From Nonomuraea montanisoli (lineage in GTDB: Bacteria; Actinomycetota; Actinomycetes; Streptosporangiales; Streptosporangiaceae): a DNA stretch of 64,000 nucleotides. The DNA lies in assembly GCF_013363975.1 (NCBI RefSeq), contig NZ_JABWGN010000018.1:164266-228265 (forward strand), written 5' to 3'. Below the pieces are notes generated by a model. That model had not been told where the DNA came from. It was given only the letters and a program-made list of their open reading frames with translations, and ran no database searches. Shown here one piece after another: positions 17,198 through 25,325 of the stretch (positions within the stretch are counted from its first letter, which is position 1; the number at the start of each line of letters is the position of its first letter). A program made the position numbers and the translations under genes.

Positions 17198-18259
17198 TCA
17201 GCCTAGGCGCGGCGGCACGGGTTCGGAATGATCAACGCCGGACGAGCCGGGGGCGGCGGTGCTGGCCCGGACGACGAGGGTGGTGGGCAGCTCCACCCGG
17301 GCCGGGGCGTCGGCCGACAGCAGGGCGGCCAGGGCGGCGGCGCCCAGGGCGTTCCAGGGCTGGCGGACGGTGGTCAGCGGGGGCGTGACGTGCGCGGCCG
17401 CCACGGAGTCGTCGAAGCCGACCACGCTGACGTCGGCGGGCACGCGGTGGCCGCGCTCGGCGAGCGCCTGGACCACCCCGGCGGCCATCGCGTCGGAGCA
17501 GGCGAACACGGCGGTCGGCGGGGCCGGCAGCCGGTCGAGCAGCTCGTGGGTGGCCCGCAGGGCGTCCTCGCTGCGGAAGTTGCCGCGGACCTCCCAGCGC
17601 GGGTCGGCGGGCAGGCCCGCGCCGGTCATGGCCTGCCGGTACCCGGCCAGCCGCTCGACGGCGCAGGGCACGCCGGGACGGCCGGTGACGACGGCGATGC
17701 GCCGGTGGCCCAGGCCGATGAGGTGCTCGACCGCCGACCGGGCGCCGGCCTGGTCGGCGGAGACGACGACGGGCACGCCGGGCGGGGGATCGCGGCGCGG
17801 GTCCACGATCACCGCCGGGATCCCGCGGTCGCTCAGCCAGGAGCGCTGGGAGGCGGTCGGCGCGGTCCGTACGAGCAGGATGCCGGCGCTGTCGCGGGCG
17901 CTCATCCGGTCCAGCCAGGCGGCCGGTGGCCGGCCGCTCCTGGTGCGGCCGGTCGCGGCCGAGACGACGACGTCGACGCCCAGCCGCCAGGCCGCGGCCT
18001 CGACGCCGCCGAGGACCGCCAGCGCGTACGGCGAGTCGAGGCCCTGGAGCATGACGTCGACGAGGCTGCCGCGGCGCCGCCTGCGTCGCTGCCGGGGGTA
18101 GCCACGGCGTTCCAGCACGTCGGCGACGCGGCGGCGGGTGTGCGCGGAGACGTCCGACCGGCCGTTCAACGCTTTGGAAACGGTTGCGACGGACACTCCG
18201 GCCTCGCGGGCGATGACCGCCAGCTTGGGCAACGAAGGTGGCGTGCTTTCGGCCGTCAT
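17198..18259 (-). CDS. LacI-family transcriptional regulator
   Basis: 353 aa. The helix-turn-helix at residues 12-35 reads AREAGVSVATVSKALNGRSDVS, followed by the hinge RRRVADVLERRGY, then a periplasmic-binding-protein-like sensor domain to the C-terminus. It is divergent from a GH43 glycosidase gene with a 14-bp perfect palindrome between them, so it most likely represses that gene until a pentose-containing sugar binds (inference). The start at 18259 is chosen because the HTH then begins at the usual distance; the frame stays open upstream to 18436. Confidence 0.88.
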   Translation of the reverse strand: MTAESTPPSLPKLAVIAREAGVSVATVSKALNGRSDVSAHTRRRVADVLERRGYPRQRRRRRRGSLVDVMLQGLDSPYALAVLGGVEAAAWRLGVDVVVSAATGRTRSGRPPAAWLDRMSARDSAGILLVRTAPTASQRSWLSDRGIPAVIVDPRRDPPPGVPVVVSADQAGARSAVEHLIGLGHRRIAVVTGRPGVPCAVERLAGYRQAMTGAGLPADPRWEVRGNFRSEDALRATHELLDRLPAPPTAVFACSDAMAAGVVQALAERGHRVPADVSVVGFDDSVAAAHVTPPLTTVRQPWNALGAAALAALLSADAPARVELPTTLVVRASTAAPGSSGVDHSEPVPPRLG

Positions 18260-18365
18260 GTCCCAACTGTGCCGGTAGCCTCGCGTCCAGGCCACCCCCG
18301 TGAACGCGAAAATTTCGAGCTTCGGGCGTTTCCGCTGCTCGGCGCGTCGGGGTCGGTCGCGAGCC

Positions 18366-18394
18366 TTGACATCGCCCCGGCGCTCGCGGATCGT
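18366..18394 (+). promoter_or_regulatory. Promoter of the GH43 gene
   Basis: TTGACA at 18366-18371 and GATCGT at 18389-18394 are separated by 17 bp. The -35 is a perfect consensus and the -10 keeps the A at position 2 and the final T. The palindromic operator starts 4 bp downstream. Confidence 0.55.
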
Positions 18395-18398
18395 TTCC

Positions 18399-18412
18399 TG
18401 CAACCGGTTGCA
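18399..18412. promoter_or_regulatory. LacI-type operator TGCAACCGGTTGCA
   Basis: A perfect 14-bp palindrome with the central CG step typical of LacI/GalR operators lies just after the -10 of the GH43 promoter and 26 bp before its start codon. The regulator gene is divergent and adjacent. Confidence 0.8.
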
Positions 18413-18437
18413 CCATTCGACCCAGGAGACTTCCACC

Positions 18438-19892
18438 GTGGCCCCCCTCTACCGCAACCCCGTGCTCAACGCGGACTGGTCGGACTCCGACGTGATCCGC
18501 GTCGGCGACGACTTCTACCTGACCGCCTCCAGCTTCACCAAGGTGCCGGGGCTGCCGATCCTGCACTCCCGCGACCTGGTCAACTGGACGATCATCGGCC
18601 ACGCCGTGACCCGGGGACACGCCGACGTGCGACCCGGCTGCGGCGTGTGGGCCCCGTCGCTGCGCCACCACGACGGCCGCTTCTGGATCTTCTACGGCGA
18701 CCCCGACGTGGGGATCTTCCAGGTGAGCGCCGCGGACCCCCGAGGACCGTGGACCGAGCCGCACCTGGTCAAGCCCGGTCTCGGCCTCATCGACCCGTGC
18801 CCGCTGTGGGACGCGGACGGCCAGGCGTACCTCGTGCACGCCTGGGCCAGGAGCAGGGCGGGGGTGAGCAACCGGCTGACCCTGCACCGCATGGCGCCGG
18901 ACGCCCGCGAGGTGCTCGACGAGGGCGCCCTCGTCGTGGACGCCGACCGCCTTCCCGGCTACCGCACACTGGAGGGCCCCAAGCTCTACCGGCACGACGG
19001 CCACTACTGGATCTTCGCCCCGGCCGGTGGCGTGGCGACCGGCTGGCAGTCGGTGTTCCGGTCGCGCTCGATCTTCGGCCCGTACGAGGACCGGATCGTG
19101 CTGGAGCAGGGCGGCACCGACGTGAACGGCCCGCACCAGGGCGGCTGGGTGGACACTCCGTCCGGCGAGCACTGGTTCATGCACTTCCAGGACCGCGGCC
19201 CGTACGGGCGGGTCGTCCACCTCCAGCCGATGGAGTGGCGGGACGGCTGGCCGGTCATGGGCGCGGACGGCGTGCCGGTGCCGGGCGGCCCGGTGCCGGT
19301 GCCCGGCGGGGAGCCGGCCGCGCCGGCCACGTCCGACGACTTCGCCGGGCCCGGGCTCGGCCTCCAGTGGAGCTGGCAGGCCGATCCCGACCCCGCCTGG
19401 TGGGAGCTGCGCGACGGGACGCTCCGGCTGACCTGCGTACCCGGCCCGGCGGACCTGCGGGAACGCCCGGCCGTCCTCACGCAGCGGCTGCCCGGCGACC
19501 CTTGCACGGTCACCACGCGGGTCGTGCTCAAGGGCGCGGGCCGGGCCGGGCTGGCCGTCGTCGGCCACACCTCCGCGTCCGTGACGGTCGAGCCGGCGCC
19601 GGACGGGTCCGCCGTCGTGCGCGCGGGCTCCGCCGAGATCAGCGTGCCCGAGGGGACGGCCGTCACCCTCGGCGCGCGCGTCGGGGAGGGCGCGGTCGTC
19701 ACGTTCCTGGCCGACACCGGGGACGGCCCGCGCCCGCTCGGCGAGCCGTTCCACGCCACGCAGGGCCGCTGGGTGGGGGCCGTGCTCGGCCTGTTCGCCG
19801 AGGGCGACGGGACGGGGCAGGCGATCTTCGAGGGGTTCACCGTGGACATCGCACGGTGGACGGCTCCGGTCGACCTGGACCCCCTGACGTAA
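18438..19892 (+). CDS. Glycoside hydrolase family 43 (beta-xylosidase / arabinofuranosidase type)
   Basis: 484 aa from the GTG at 18438, with AGGAG 10 nt upstream. Residues 1 to about 290 form a five-bladed propeller. The catalytic base Asp is in NPVLNADWSDSDVIRVGDDFYL, the pKa-modulating Asp in GLIDPCPLWDADG and the general-acid Glu in RTLEGPKLYRHDG. Residues about 320-484 form a beta-sandwich like the C-terminal domain of GH43 xylosidases. No signal peptide is visible, so it should act in the cytoplasm on imported oligosaccharides from xylan or arabinan. The divergent LacI regulator and palindrome indicate substrate-induced expression. Exact sugar specificity is unresolved. Confidence 0.85.
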   Translation: MAPLYRNPVLNADWSDSDVIRVGDDFYLTASSFTKVPGLPILHSRDLVNWTIIGHAVTRGHADVRPGCGVWAPSLRHHDGRFWIFYGDPDVGIFQVSAADPRGPWTEPHLVKPGLGLIDPCPLWDADGQAYLVHAWARSRAGVSNRLTLHRMAPDAREVLDEGALVVDADRLPGYRTLEGPKLYRHDGHYWIFAPAGGVATGWQSVFRSRSIFGPYEDRIVLEQGGTDVNGPHQGGWVDTPSGEHWFMHFQDRGPYGRVVHLQPMEWRDGWPVMGADGVPVPGGPVPVPGGEPAAPATSDDFAGPGLGLQWSWQADPDPAWWELRDGTLRLTCVPGPADLRERPAVLTQRLPGDPCTVTTRVVLKGAGRAGLAVVGHTSASVTVEPAPDGSAVVRAGSAEISVPEGTAVTLGARVGEGAVVTFLADTGDGPRPLGEPFHATQGRWVGAVLGLFAEGDGTGQAIFEGFTVDIARWTAPVDLDPLT

Positions 19893-19928
19893 GATCGCCG
19901 GGTAGCCGACCCGGAGGAGACGGCGCCC

Positions 19929-20600
19929 ATGGCATCCCCCCGCTATGACGGCCTCGCCGAGTGGTACGACCAGGTCAACGCCGCCTGGGCCGAGGGCAAT
20001 CGCCCTTTCCTGCTCGACCTGCTCGGTCCGGGCACGGGACTCTGCCTCGACCTGGGCTGCGGGACCGGCCAGAACGCCGAGACCCTGCGTTCCACGGGCC
20101 GTACAATCGTCGGGCTGGACCATTCCGCCGACCAGCTCCGCCTGGCGCGGTCACGCCGCGGCCCCGGCGAGGCCATCCTGCGCGGCGACGCGGCGGCGCT
20201 GCCGTTCGCCGACGGAGTGTTCACGACCGTGGCCGCCCTGTGGATCTCGACGGACGTGGACGACTTCGCCGTGGTGACACGCGAGGCCGCCCGCGTGCTG
20301 CGCCCCGGCGGCACCCTGGTGTTCTTCGGGGCGCATCCGTGCTTCACCGGCCCCCACACCGAGGACCGCGCCGACGGCGGGCGCGTCGTCCATCCCACGT
20401 ACCGCACGGCGGGCCGGCACGCGGCCGCCCCGTGGTGGCGCGAGGACGGCATCAGGGCGCGCCTCGGCATGCGGCACGTGCCGCTCGCCGACCTGCTCAA
20501 CGCCTTCACCGCCGCCGGCCTGGTGATCGCCCGCACCGTCGAGCCCCCGGGCGGTCCCGTGCCCCGCGTGCTGGGACTGCGGGCCGGCAAACCCATGTGA
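19929..20600 (+). CDS. Class I SAM-dependent methyltransferase
   Basis: 223 aa. Motif I is CLDLGCGTGQNAETL (residues about 38-52) and the acidic end of strand 2 is in IVGLDHSADQL; DAAALPFADGVF and LRPGGTLVFFGAHP complete the Methyltransf_11 pattern. The substrate is unknown. GGAGGAG lies before the ATG. It follows the GH43 gene by 36 bp and may be co-transcribed with it, although no functional link is evident. Confidence 0.82.
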   Translation: MASPRYDGLAEWYDQVNAAWAEGNRPFLLDLLGPGTGLCLDLGCGTGQNAETLRSTGRTIVGLDHSADQLRLARSRRGPGEAILRGDAAALPFADGVFTTVAALWISTDVDDFAVVTREAARVLRPGGTLVFFGAHPCFTGPHTEDRADGGRVVHPTYRTAGRHAAAPWWREDGIRARLGMRHVPLADLLNAFTAAGLVIARTVEPPGGPVPRVLGLRAGKPM

Positions 20601-20660
20601 CGGAGACCTGCAACCTTTCGCCCGCCGGGTGGCGTTGGCAATGGGCGAGAGGAGATCATC

Positions 20661-21179
20661 TTGGATCGTCACGACGGCTTCCGCGAGTTCGTGCTCACCC
20701 GCCAGCAGGCGCTCATGCGCACCGCCTACCTGCTGACGGGCGACGCCCACCTCGCCGAGGACCTGCTGCAGAGCGTCCTGATGAAGGTGGTGCGGCAGTG
20801 GCACAAGCTGTCGAAGGACGGCAATCCCGAGGCGTACACGCGCAAGGCGCTGGTGAACCAGTACATCTCCTGGAAGCGGCGGCCACGCCCGGAGGTGCCG
20901 AGCAGCGACCTGCCCGAACGCGACGTCTCGCATGACGACGCCACGCTCGACCGCATCGTGCTGCGCCAGGCCCTGGACAGGCTGACGCCCAAGCAGCGGG
21001 CCGTGATCGTGCTGCGCTTCCGTGAGGACCTCAGCGAGGCCCAGACGGCCGAGATACTCGGCTGCGCCGTCGGCACCGTCAAGAGCCAGACCCACCACGC
21101 GCTGGCCCGGCTGCGCGCCGTGGCGCCCGAGCTGGCGCACCTGCTGTCCGAACCGGAGATCGTGGAGGTGGCCCGGTGA
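20661..21179 (+). CDS. SigE-family ECF RNA polymerase sigma factor
   Basis: 172 aa from a TTG start; GAGGAGA lies 6 nt upstream. Region 2 includes LMRTAYLLTGDAHLAEDLLQ and region 4 includes LTPKQRAVIVLRFREDLSEAQTAEILGCAVGTVKSQ, the helix-turn-helix for the -35 element. The length and the GDAHLAEDLLQ wording place it in the actinobacterial SigE group of extracytoplasmic-function sigma factors. The stop overlaps the GTG of the next gene (GTGA), so the membrane protein downstream is translationally coupled and is the likely signal partner. Confidence 0.92.
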   Translation: MDRHDGFREFVLTRQQALMRTAYLLTGDAHLAEDLLQSVLMKVVRQWHKLSKDGNPEAYTRKALVNQYISWKRRPRPEVPSSDLPERDVSHDDATLDRIVLRQALDRLTPKQRAVIVLRFREDLSEAQTAEILGCAVGTVKSQTHHALARLRAVAPELAHLLSEPEIVEVAR

Positions 21180-22288
21180 CGCGGCTGCGGGAGACGCTGA
21201 ACGACATCGCCGACGAGGCGCCGCCGGTGAACCTGGCCGACGCGGCCATCGCCGGCTACCGCAGGCGCCGTCGTCTCACCACGGGCGCGGCGGCCCTGGC
21301 CACGGCCGTGGTGCTGGCGGCGGCGACGGCCGCCACGACAGTCCCCTGGCAGGGGCAGCAGCCGGCCGTGTCCCAGAGGACCGGCACGGTGCCGGACCTG
21401 CCGGCCGGGAAGGTCGGCCCGCTCGGTTACGCGTACCGGACGTTGTGTGAGGTGGACGCTCAGCGGAACGTGAGCTGCGACGCCGTCGAGTGGCGGGTGG
21501 TCACCGCCGCCGGCGTCACGTACCGCGTGCCGCAGGCGGTCGGCGAGACGGCCGCGGGCCGGGTCGCGCCGATCTCGATCAGCCGGGACGGGCGCATGCT
21601 CGCGTACTACAGCCGCCAGGCCCGGGCCCACGTGGTCCGCGACCTGGTCACCGGTGCCGAGACGACCTCTCCCGTCACCGTCGAGGAGGACCGGATCGGC
21701 GCCGGCTCCATGCTCGTGGTCTCCGACGACGGCCGGTACCTGGTCTTCGACCCCCGCGTGGGCAGCAAGTACCCCGGGACGCTGATCGACGTGCGCACCG
21801 GCAGGACGGTGCCGCTGGACGGCAGGTACGAGGCGGTCGGCGTCAAGGGCGGTGTCGTCGAGCTGGTCCGGTACGTCAAGACGGATCTGTGGCTGATGCC
21901 CGTCACCGGAGGCGGCAAGCCGGTGCGCTTCAAGGGCCCGCACATCATGTTCAACGAGGTGAGCCCCGACGGCCGTACGGTGGTCGCCCTGCACTGGGAC
22001 CGGGACCTGCGCGAACTGAAGGACAACACCCTGACCGTGCTCGACGTCAGGACCGGGCGAACCGTGCGCAAGCTGGCCATCCGCGGCCTGCCGGACGACA
22101 AGGGCGGCATCCTGAGCACCGGGCCGTGGGTGAGCGGGCACGAGTTCACGGTGGTGTACGGGTTGTTCGGGGGGCGCTTCTCCACGTACGCGGTGGACGC
22201 CGGCACGGGCCGGGCCCGGCGGCTGACCGGCTACCGGAAAGCCGACAGCTTCCTGGTCGTGCCGGGCGTCAACGACGTGAACAAGTAG
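21176..22288 (+). CDS. Membrane-anchored beta-propeller protein coupled to the sigma factor (candidate anti-sigma)
   Basis: 370 aa. Residues 1-35 are cytoplasmic, followed by a single membrane helix (about 37-57) and an extracytoplasmic domain of TolB/WD-like blades, with recurring SRDGRMLAYYS, VSDDGRYLVF and SPDGRTVVAL turns. It overlaps the ECF sigma gene by 4 bp. A short cytoplasmic tail, one helix and a large outer sensor domain is the layout of membrane anti-sigma factors, but the tail lacks a recognisable zinc-ASD motif. The role is therefore inference. The gene ends 10 bp before the ancestral stop codon of the M15 peptidase that the inserted element has displaced. Confidence 0.7.
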   Translation: MTRLRETLNDIADEAPPVNLADAAIAGYRRRRRLTTGAAALATAVVLAAATAATTVPWQGQQPAVSQRTGTVPDLPAGKVGPLGYAYRTLCEVDAQRNVSCDAVEWRVVTAAGVTYRVPQAVGETAAGRVAPISISRDGRMLAYYSRQARAHVVRDLVTGAETTSPVTVEEDRIGAGSMLVVSDDGRYLVFDPRVGSKYPGTLIDVRTGRTVPLDGRYEAVGVKGGVVELVRYVKTDLWLMPVTGGGKPVRFKGPHIMFNEVSPDGRTVVALHWDRDLRELKDNTLTVLDVRTGRTVRKLAIRGLPDDKGGILSTGPWVSGHEFTVVYGLFGGRFSTYAVDAGTGRARRLTGYRKADSFLVVPGVNDVNK

Positions 22289-22304
22289 CGGATCGGCTCA
22301 CCGG

Positions 22305-22330
22305 CCGCTGCGGGAGAAGTGCTGGTAGTC
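22305..22330. repeat. attL: left 26-bp direct repeat of the integrated element
   Basis: This 26-bp sequence (starts CCGCTGCGGGAG, ends CTGGTAGTC) recurs perfectly at 38226-38251 in the same orientation. Bases on both sides then diverge. On the minus strand it encodes Asp-Tyr-Gln-His-Phe-Ser-Arg-Ser, and the flanking chromosome (22298-22304) completes Gly-Arg-stop, so this is the ancestral end of the M15 peptidase gene. Confidence 0.9.
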
Positions 22331-22363
22331 GCTGTCTGGGCTTCTGACCTGCGGTGACGTGGG

Positions 22364-23634
22364 TCAGGCTTCCTGAGAGGGCACATCGGGGGCACACGGC
22401 TTCGGTGAGTGTGCCCCGAAGACCTGGTCGACGGCCTTGCGGGTGCGGTCTTCGCTGGACGGCATGAGGTGCGTGTACGTGCGGAGGGTGAAGCCCGGGT
22501 CGTGGTGCCCGAGGTACTCGCTCAGGGCCTTGATGCTCTCGCCCCGTCGAGCAGGACGGAGGCGTAGAAGTGACGGAGGGCGTGCATGCCATGCTCGCGA
22601 TGCGACTCGGGCATCTGACCCTGGGGAGGGGCGGGCACGATGCCCGCGCGGACGAGGGCCAACCGCCACTGTCCTTGGTTGAAGTACGTGCAGTGGATCG
22701 CGTTGCCGTTCGGCGTGGCAAAGAGCAGCCGGTGCGTCACCGGCTTGCCGGCGAGCGCCAGCCAGGGCAGCGTGACATCCACGGCGGGGAAGACGGCGAG
22801 GTGAGCGGAGAGCCGGAGCGCCACCGAGTCCGGAAGCGGAACGTCGCGCGTCTTCCCGCCTTTCGGTGGAGCGAAGACCTGCCTGCTACGAATGATCTTC
22901 ACCTGGCGCCGCACGTGGACCACCCGCCGGAGGAAGTCGACGTCATCGACGGCCAGGCCGAAGATCTCGCCTTGCCTCAGACCGAGGCCGGCCCCGATGT
23001 CGACCATCGCGGCGTACCTCTGCCCGAGAGCGGCCCGCATGCCTTCCACCATCTCGTACGTCCACGGCTTCACCCTGTCGCGCGAGACCTTGGGTGCTCG
23101 GACGACCGATGCCTTGCAGGGGTTCCGCGCGACGAGGCCGTCGTCCACGGCCGCGGAGAAGACAGCGGACACGTGCGCCAGCAGGACCTTGATGTAGGAA
23201 GGGGCCAGTTCGCCCTGTAGCCCGCGTAGCCAGGCTTGGACCATCGACGGCCGGTTGGCCAGTACGCGCATCTCCCGGTCACCCAGGACGGGATAGATGT
23301 GGTTGCGGAGCCTCATCGCGACCTGGTCGTGAACGGCCTCGTCGAACGGCGCTGACCTCAGCCATTCGTCCGCGCGCTGGCGGAAGAGGACCTTACCGGC
23401 GCTGGGGTCCACGTACGTGCCGACGGCCAGTTCGTTCTTGACCTTGGCGTCGAACGCGTCGGCTGCGGCGCGCTTGTCGAAGTTCTTCTTCCGCTGCTCA
23501 CCGTGGTCGTCGCGCCAACGGACCTGCCAGCGCTCGCCCTTGCTGTGGTCGGACGAGGGCACGCGGTTGTGTTCAGCGCACTTGGCGTCCCCCGGGCGTG
23601 GTCTGGACTTGTGCCACCTGTCGTAGACCGTCAT
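22364..23634 (-). pseudogene. int: Tyrosine site-specific integrase, frameshifted before the catalytic tyrosine
   Basis: The first frame (23634 to 22522) gives 370 aa with the Arm/SAM-like domains, box I Arg in GLRQGE (near 22983) and HALRHFY (box II His/Arg) and then goes out of frame. The rest continues in the -1 frame as GESIKALSEYLGHHDPGFTLRTYTHL to a stop at 22364, carrying the second conserved His and the nucleophile Tyr (codon at 22475-22477). Restoring one G in the run at plus-strand 22542-22545 (CCCC) joins the two halves into about 422 aa. Either the gene is inactivated or the base was lost in sequencing. It would catalyse attB x attP integration. Confidence 0.88.
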
Positions 23635-23816
23635 GACTGCTCACGCACCCAGGCGTAGACGTCCTCGGGGAGGTAGCGGACGTGGCGTCCGATCTTGCAT
23701 CCCCTCGGTCCTTTGCCGAGGTAGCGCCATTGGTAGAGCGTGGTCGTCGGTATGCCGAGGAAGTCAGAGAGCCGCTGTACCGTCCACATTCGCTCTTCGC
23801 TCGTGGGTACGGTCAT
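23631..23816 (-). CDS. xis: Excisionase / AlpA-like helix-turn-helix protein
   Basis: 61 aa. A winged MerR-like helix-turn-helix fills the protein: MWTVQRLSDFLGIPTTTLYQWR, then a wing with GRHVRYLPEDVYAWV. Small proteins of this type next to integrases direct excision of AICEs. The start at 23816 overlaps the rep stop (ATGA) and its own stop overlaps the int start (ATGA), so the three genes are translationally coupled. Confidence 0.88.
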   Translation of the reverse strand: MTVPTSEERMWTVQRLSDFLGIPTTTLYQWRYLGKGPRGCKIGRHVRYLPEDVYAWVREQS

Positions 23817-25036
23817 GACGCCTGCTCTCGGTCGGGGCGAGCATGTGCGGACGTGGACGCGCCAGTGATGGCAGCGATGAGAATCAGGTCTCCAGCGGAG
23901 TGGCCTTTCCCTGCGTAGGCCCATTCGCGGACGACAAGGACGGTGTCGTCATCGAAGAGCGGCAGCCTGCCGGTGGTGATGGCGTTATCGCGAGCGTGCT
24001 GCTCACGAGCGGCGCGGAGGTCGCCGAGGGTGGGGCCGTAGCGGCGGGATCGGGTGGAGAAGTGGCCGCGGAAGCCGAGCATGTGGGCCCATTGGATGAG
24101 CCGTAGGTCGGCCAGGTCGTCGAGGGCGCCCAGGCGGAGGCATTCGGCGATGAGGCGGCGGGCGTGGTCGCGCAGCGGGAACAGGGCCAGTTCGTCGAGG
24201 GTGCCAACGCATTCGGCGGCCTTGGTGGCGTACTTGGCGATGTAGGCGGCGACCGCTTGTTCGGTGAGGTCGCCGTTCATGGTGATAGGGCGGGCGTCGA
24301 GCTGGGTGCCCCAGCGGAAGACGCGGGCCAGGGGCTCGACCTCGACCGTGATTGCACCGGCCGCGTGCTGGACGGCTTGCTCCAGGGCGTCGGCGGTGGC
24401 CCAGACCGGCGGCGACGAGGTCGGACCGGTGGGGCCGTCGAGGCGGATGACGGCGTGGAAGTGGACGACGCCGCGCCGTTGGTATTCGGCGACCTTGGCG
24501 AAGGAGATGGTGAGCTGTTCGCGCAGTTCCTTGAGCGTGAGGCCGGAGAGTCGGGCGAAGCGTCGGCGGAGGGCTTCGGTGAAGCGGCGCCATAGCTCGG
24601 GAGCTACGGCGTTGAAGAGCACCGATCCTTCATAGTCGTAGCACTCGGGGCAGAGCGGTTCGCCGAGGCGCGGATCATCGGCCGCGTGGCGAGACGTGCA
24701 GGACACGACCTGTCCGTGTGGGCAGGTCCCGGCGTCGCGGCGAGCGTGGCAAGGCAGGACCTTCCCGTTCTTCTCCCGCCGGACGTGCACCGTGCCGAAC
24801 GACGGCGCGGTGAGTGTCACGAACAGCGCTGGGTGCGCGGCGACCGTCTCGGGGACACCCTTGCCACCGACCAGGCCCGCCCACACGAGCTGGTACGTGT
24901 CGGCGCGGTAAGTCTCGGCGCAGGCCGGGCAGCGGGAGGCGCGGCGGGTCTTGCACGGCACCCGCAGGACGCCGTCCGGTTCGGTGTGGGTGCTGTAGCC
25001 CCGCAGCTCCGATGCGGAGCACCAACGAAGCCACAA
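23813..25036 (-). CDS. repSA: pSAM2-type rolling-circle replication initiator, probably 5'-truncated
   Basis: 407 aa from a TTG at 25036; an in-frame TGA lies 9 bp upstream. Features are CxxC pairs (RCPACAET), the HUH-like motif in GVVHFHAVIRLDGP and the downstream Tyr region AAYIAKYATKAAE, as in RepSA of pSAM2-like AICEs. These initiators nick a double-strand origin. Family members usually have some tens of residues ahead of the point where this frame begins (WCSASELRGYS), so an N-terminal segment appears missing or out of frame. Nothing recognisable continues in the other frames up to 25100. Activity is doubtful. Confidence 0.8.
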   Translation of the reverse strand: MWLRWCSASELRGYSTHTEPDGVLRVPCKTRRASRCPACAETYRADTYQLVWAGLVGGKGVPETVAAHPALFVTLTAPSFGTVHVRREKNGKVLPCHARRDAGTCPHGQVVSCTSRHAADDPRLGEPLCPECYDYEGSVLFNAVAPELWRRFTEALRRRFARLSGLTLKELREQLTISFAKVAEYQRRGVVHFHAVIRLDGPTGPTSSPPVWATADALEQAVQHAAGAITVEVEPLARVFRWGTQLDARPITMNGDLTEQAVAAYIAKYATKAAECVGTLDELALFPLRDHARRLIAECLRLGALDDLADLRLIQWAHMLGFRGHFSTRSRRYGPTLGDLRAAREQHARDNAITTGRLPLFDDDTVLVVREWAYAGKGHSAGDLILIAAITGASTSAHARPDREQAS

Positions 25037-25277
25037 AGCGCCAGGTCAAAGCCATGATCGTTTGCCGGATGAGGACTTTCTCCACGTCTTTAAAGCGGCC
25101 CGCCTACGGCGACCCGCAGCGCATGGGCCGCCGGCTGGCCGCGCTGCGGCTCTTCGGCCGGTCGCGGCCAGCGCGCCCCACGCGCACGATTCCCGCGCGG
25201 ACCTGGTAACTCCATGACCTTGCCGGGTAAGCCCCTCCCGAACTTCGGAGACACGCAGGGGTTGGACAAACTTTGCG

Positions 25278-25283
25278 TATGAT
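25278..25283 (+). promoter_or_regulatory. Candidate -10 (TATGAT) for the hsdRSM operon
   Basis: TATGAT matches five of six consensus bases, 42 bp upstream of the hsdR start, in the AT-richer spacer between the divergent rep and hsdR genes. No good -35 stands at 16-18 bp, so the call rests on the hexamer alone. The rest of the 289-bp spacer (25037-25325) holds no gene I can support. Confidence 0.35.
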
Positions 25284-25325
25284 CTTTCGAGGGGTAGATG
25301 TCGGACTTCTCCAGATGAGGGCAAC

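Noticed and set aside
17232..20123. 963-aa minus-strand and 906-aa plus-strand open frames
   Set aside because: Both overlap the lacI and GH43 genes in wrong frames; the codon pattern is that of high-GC shadow frames.
25046..25324. 92-aa frame as a missing N-terminal exon of rep
   Set aside because: Its sequence lacks any Rep-like motif and it does not join the 25036 frame by a single shift, so I do not claim a simple frameshift.
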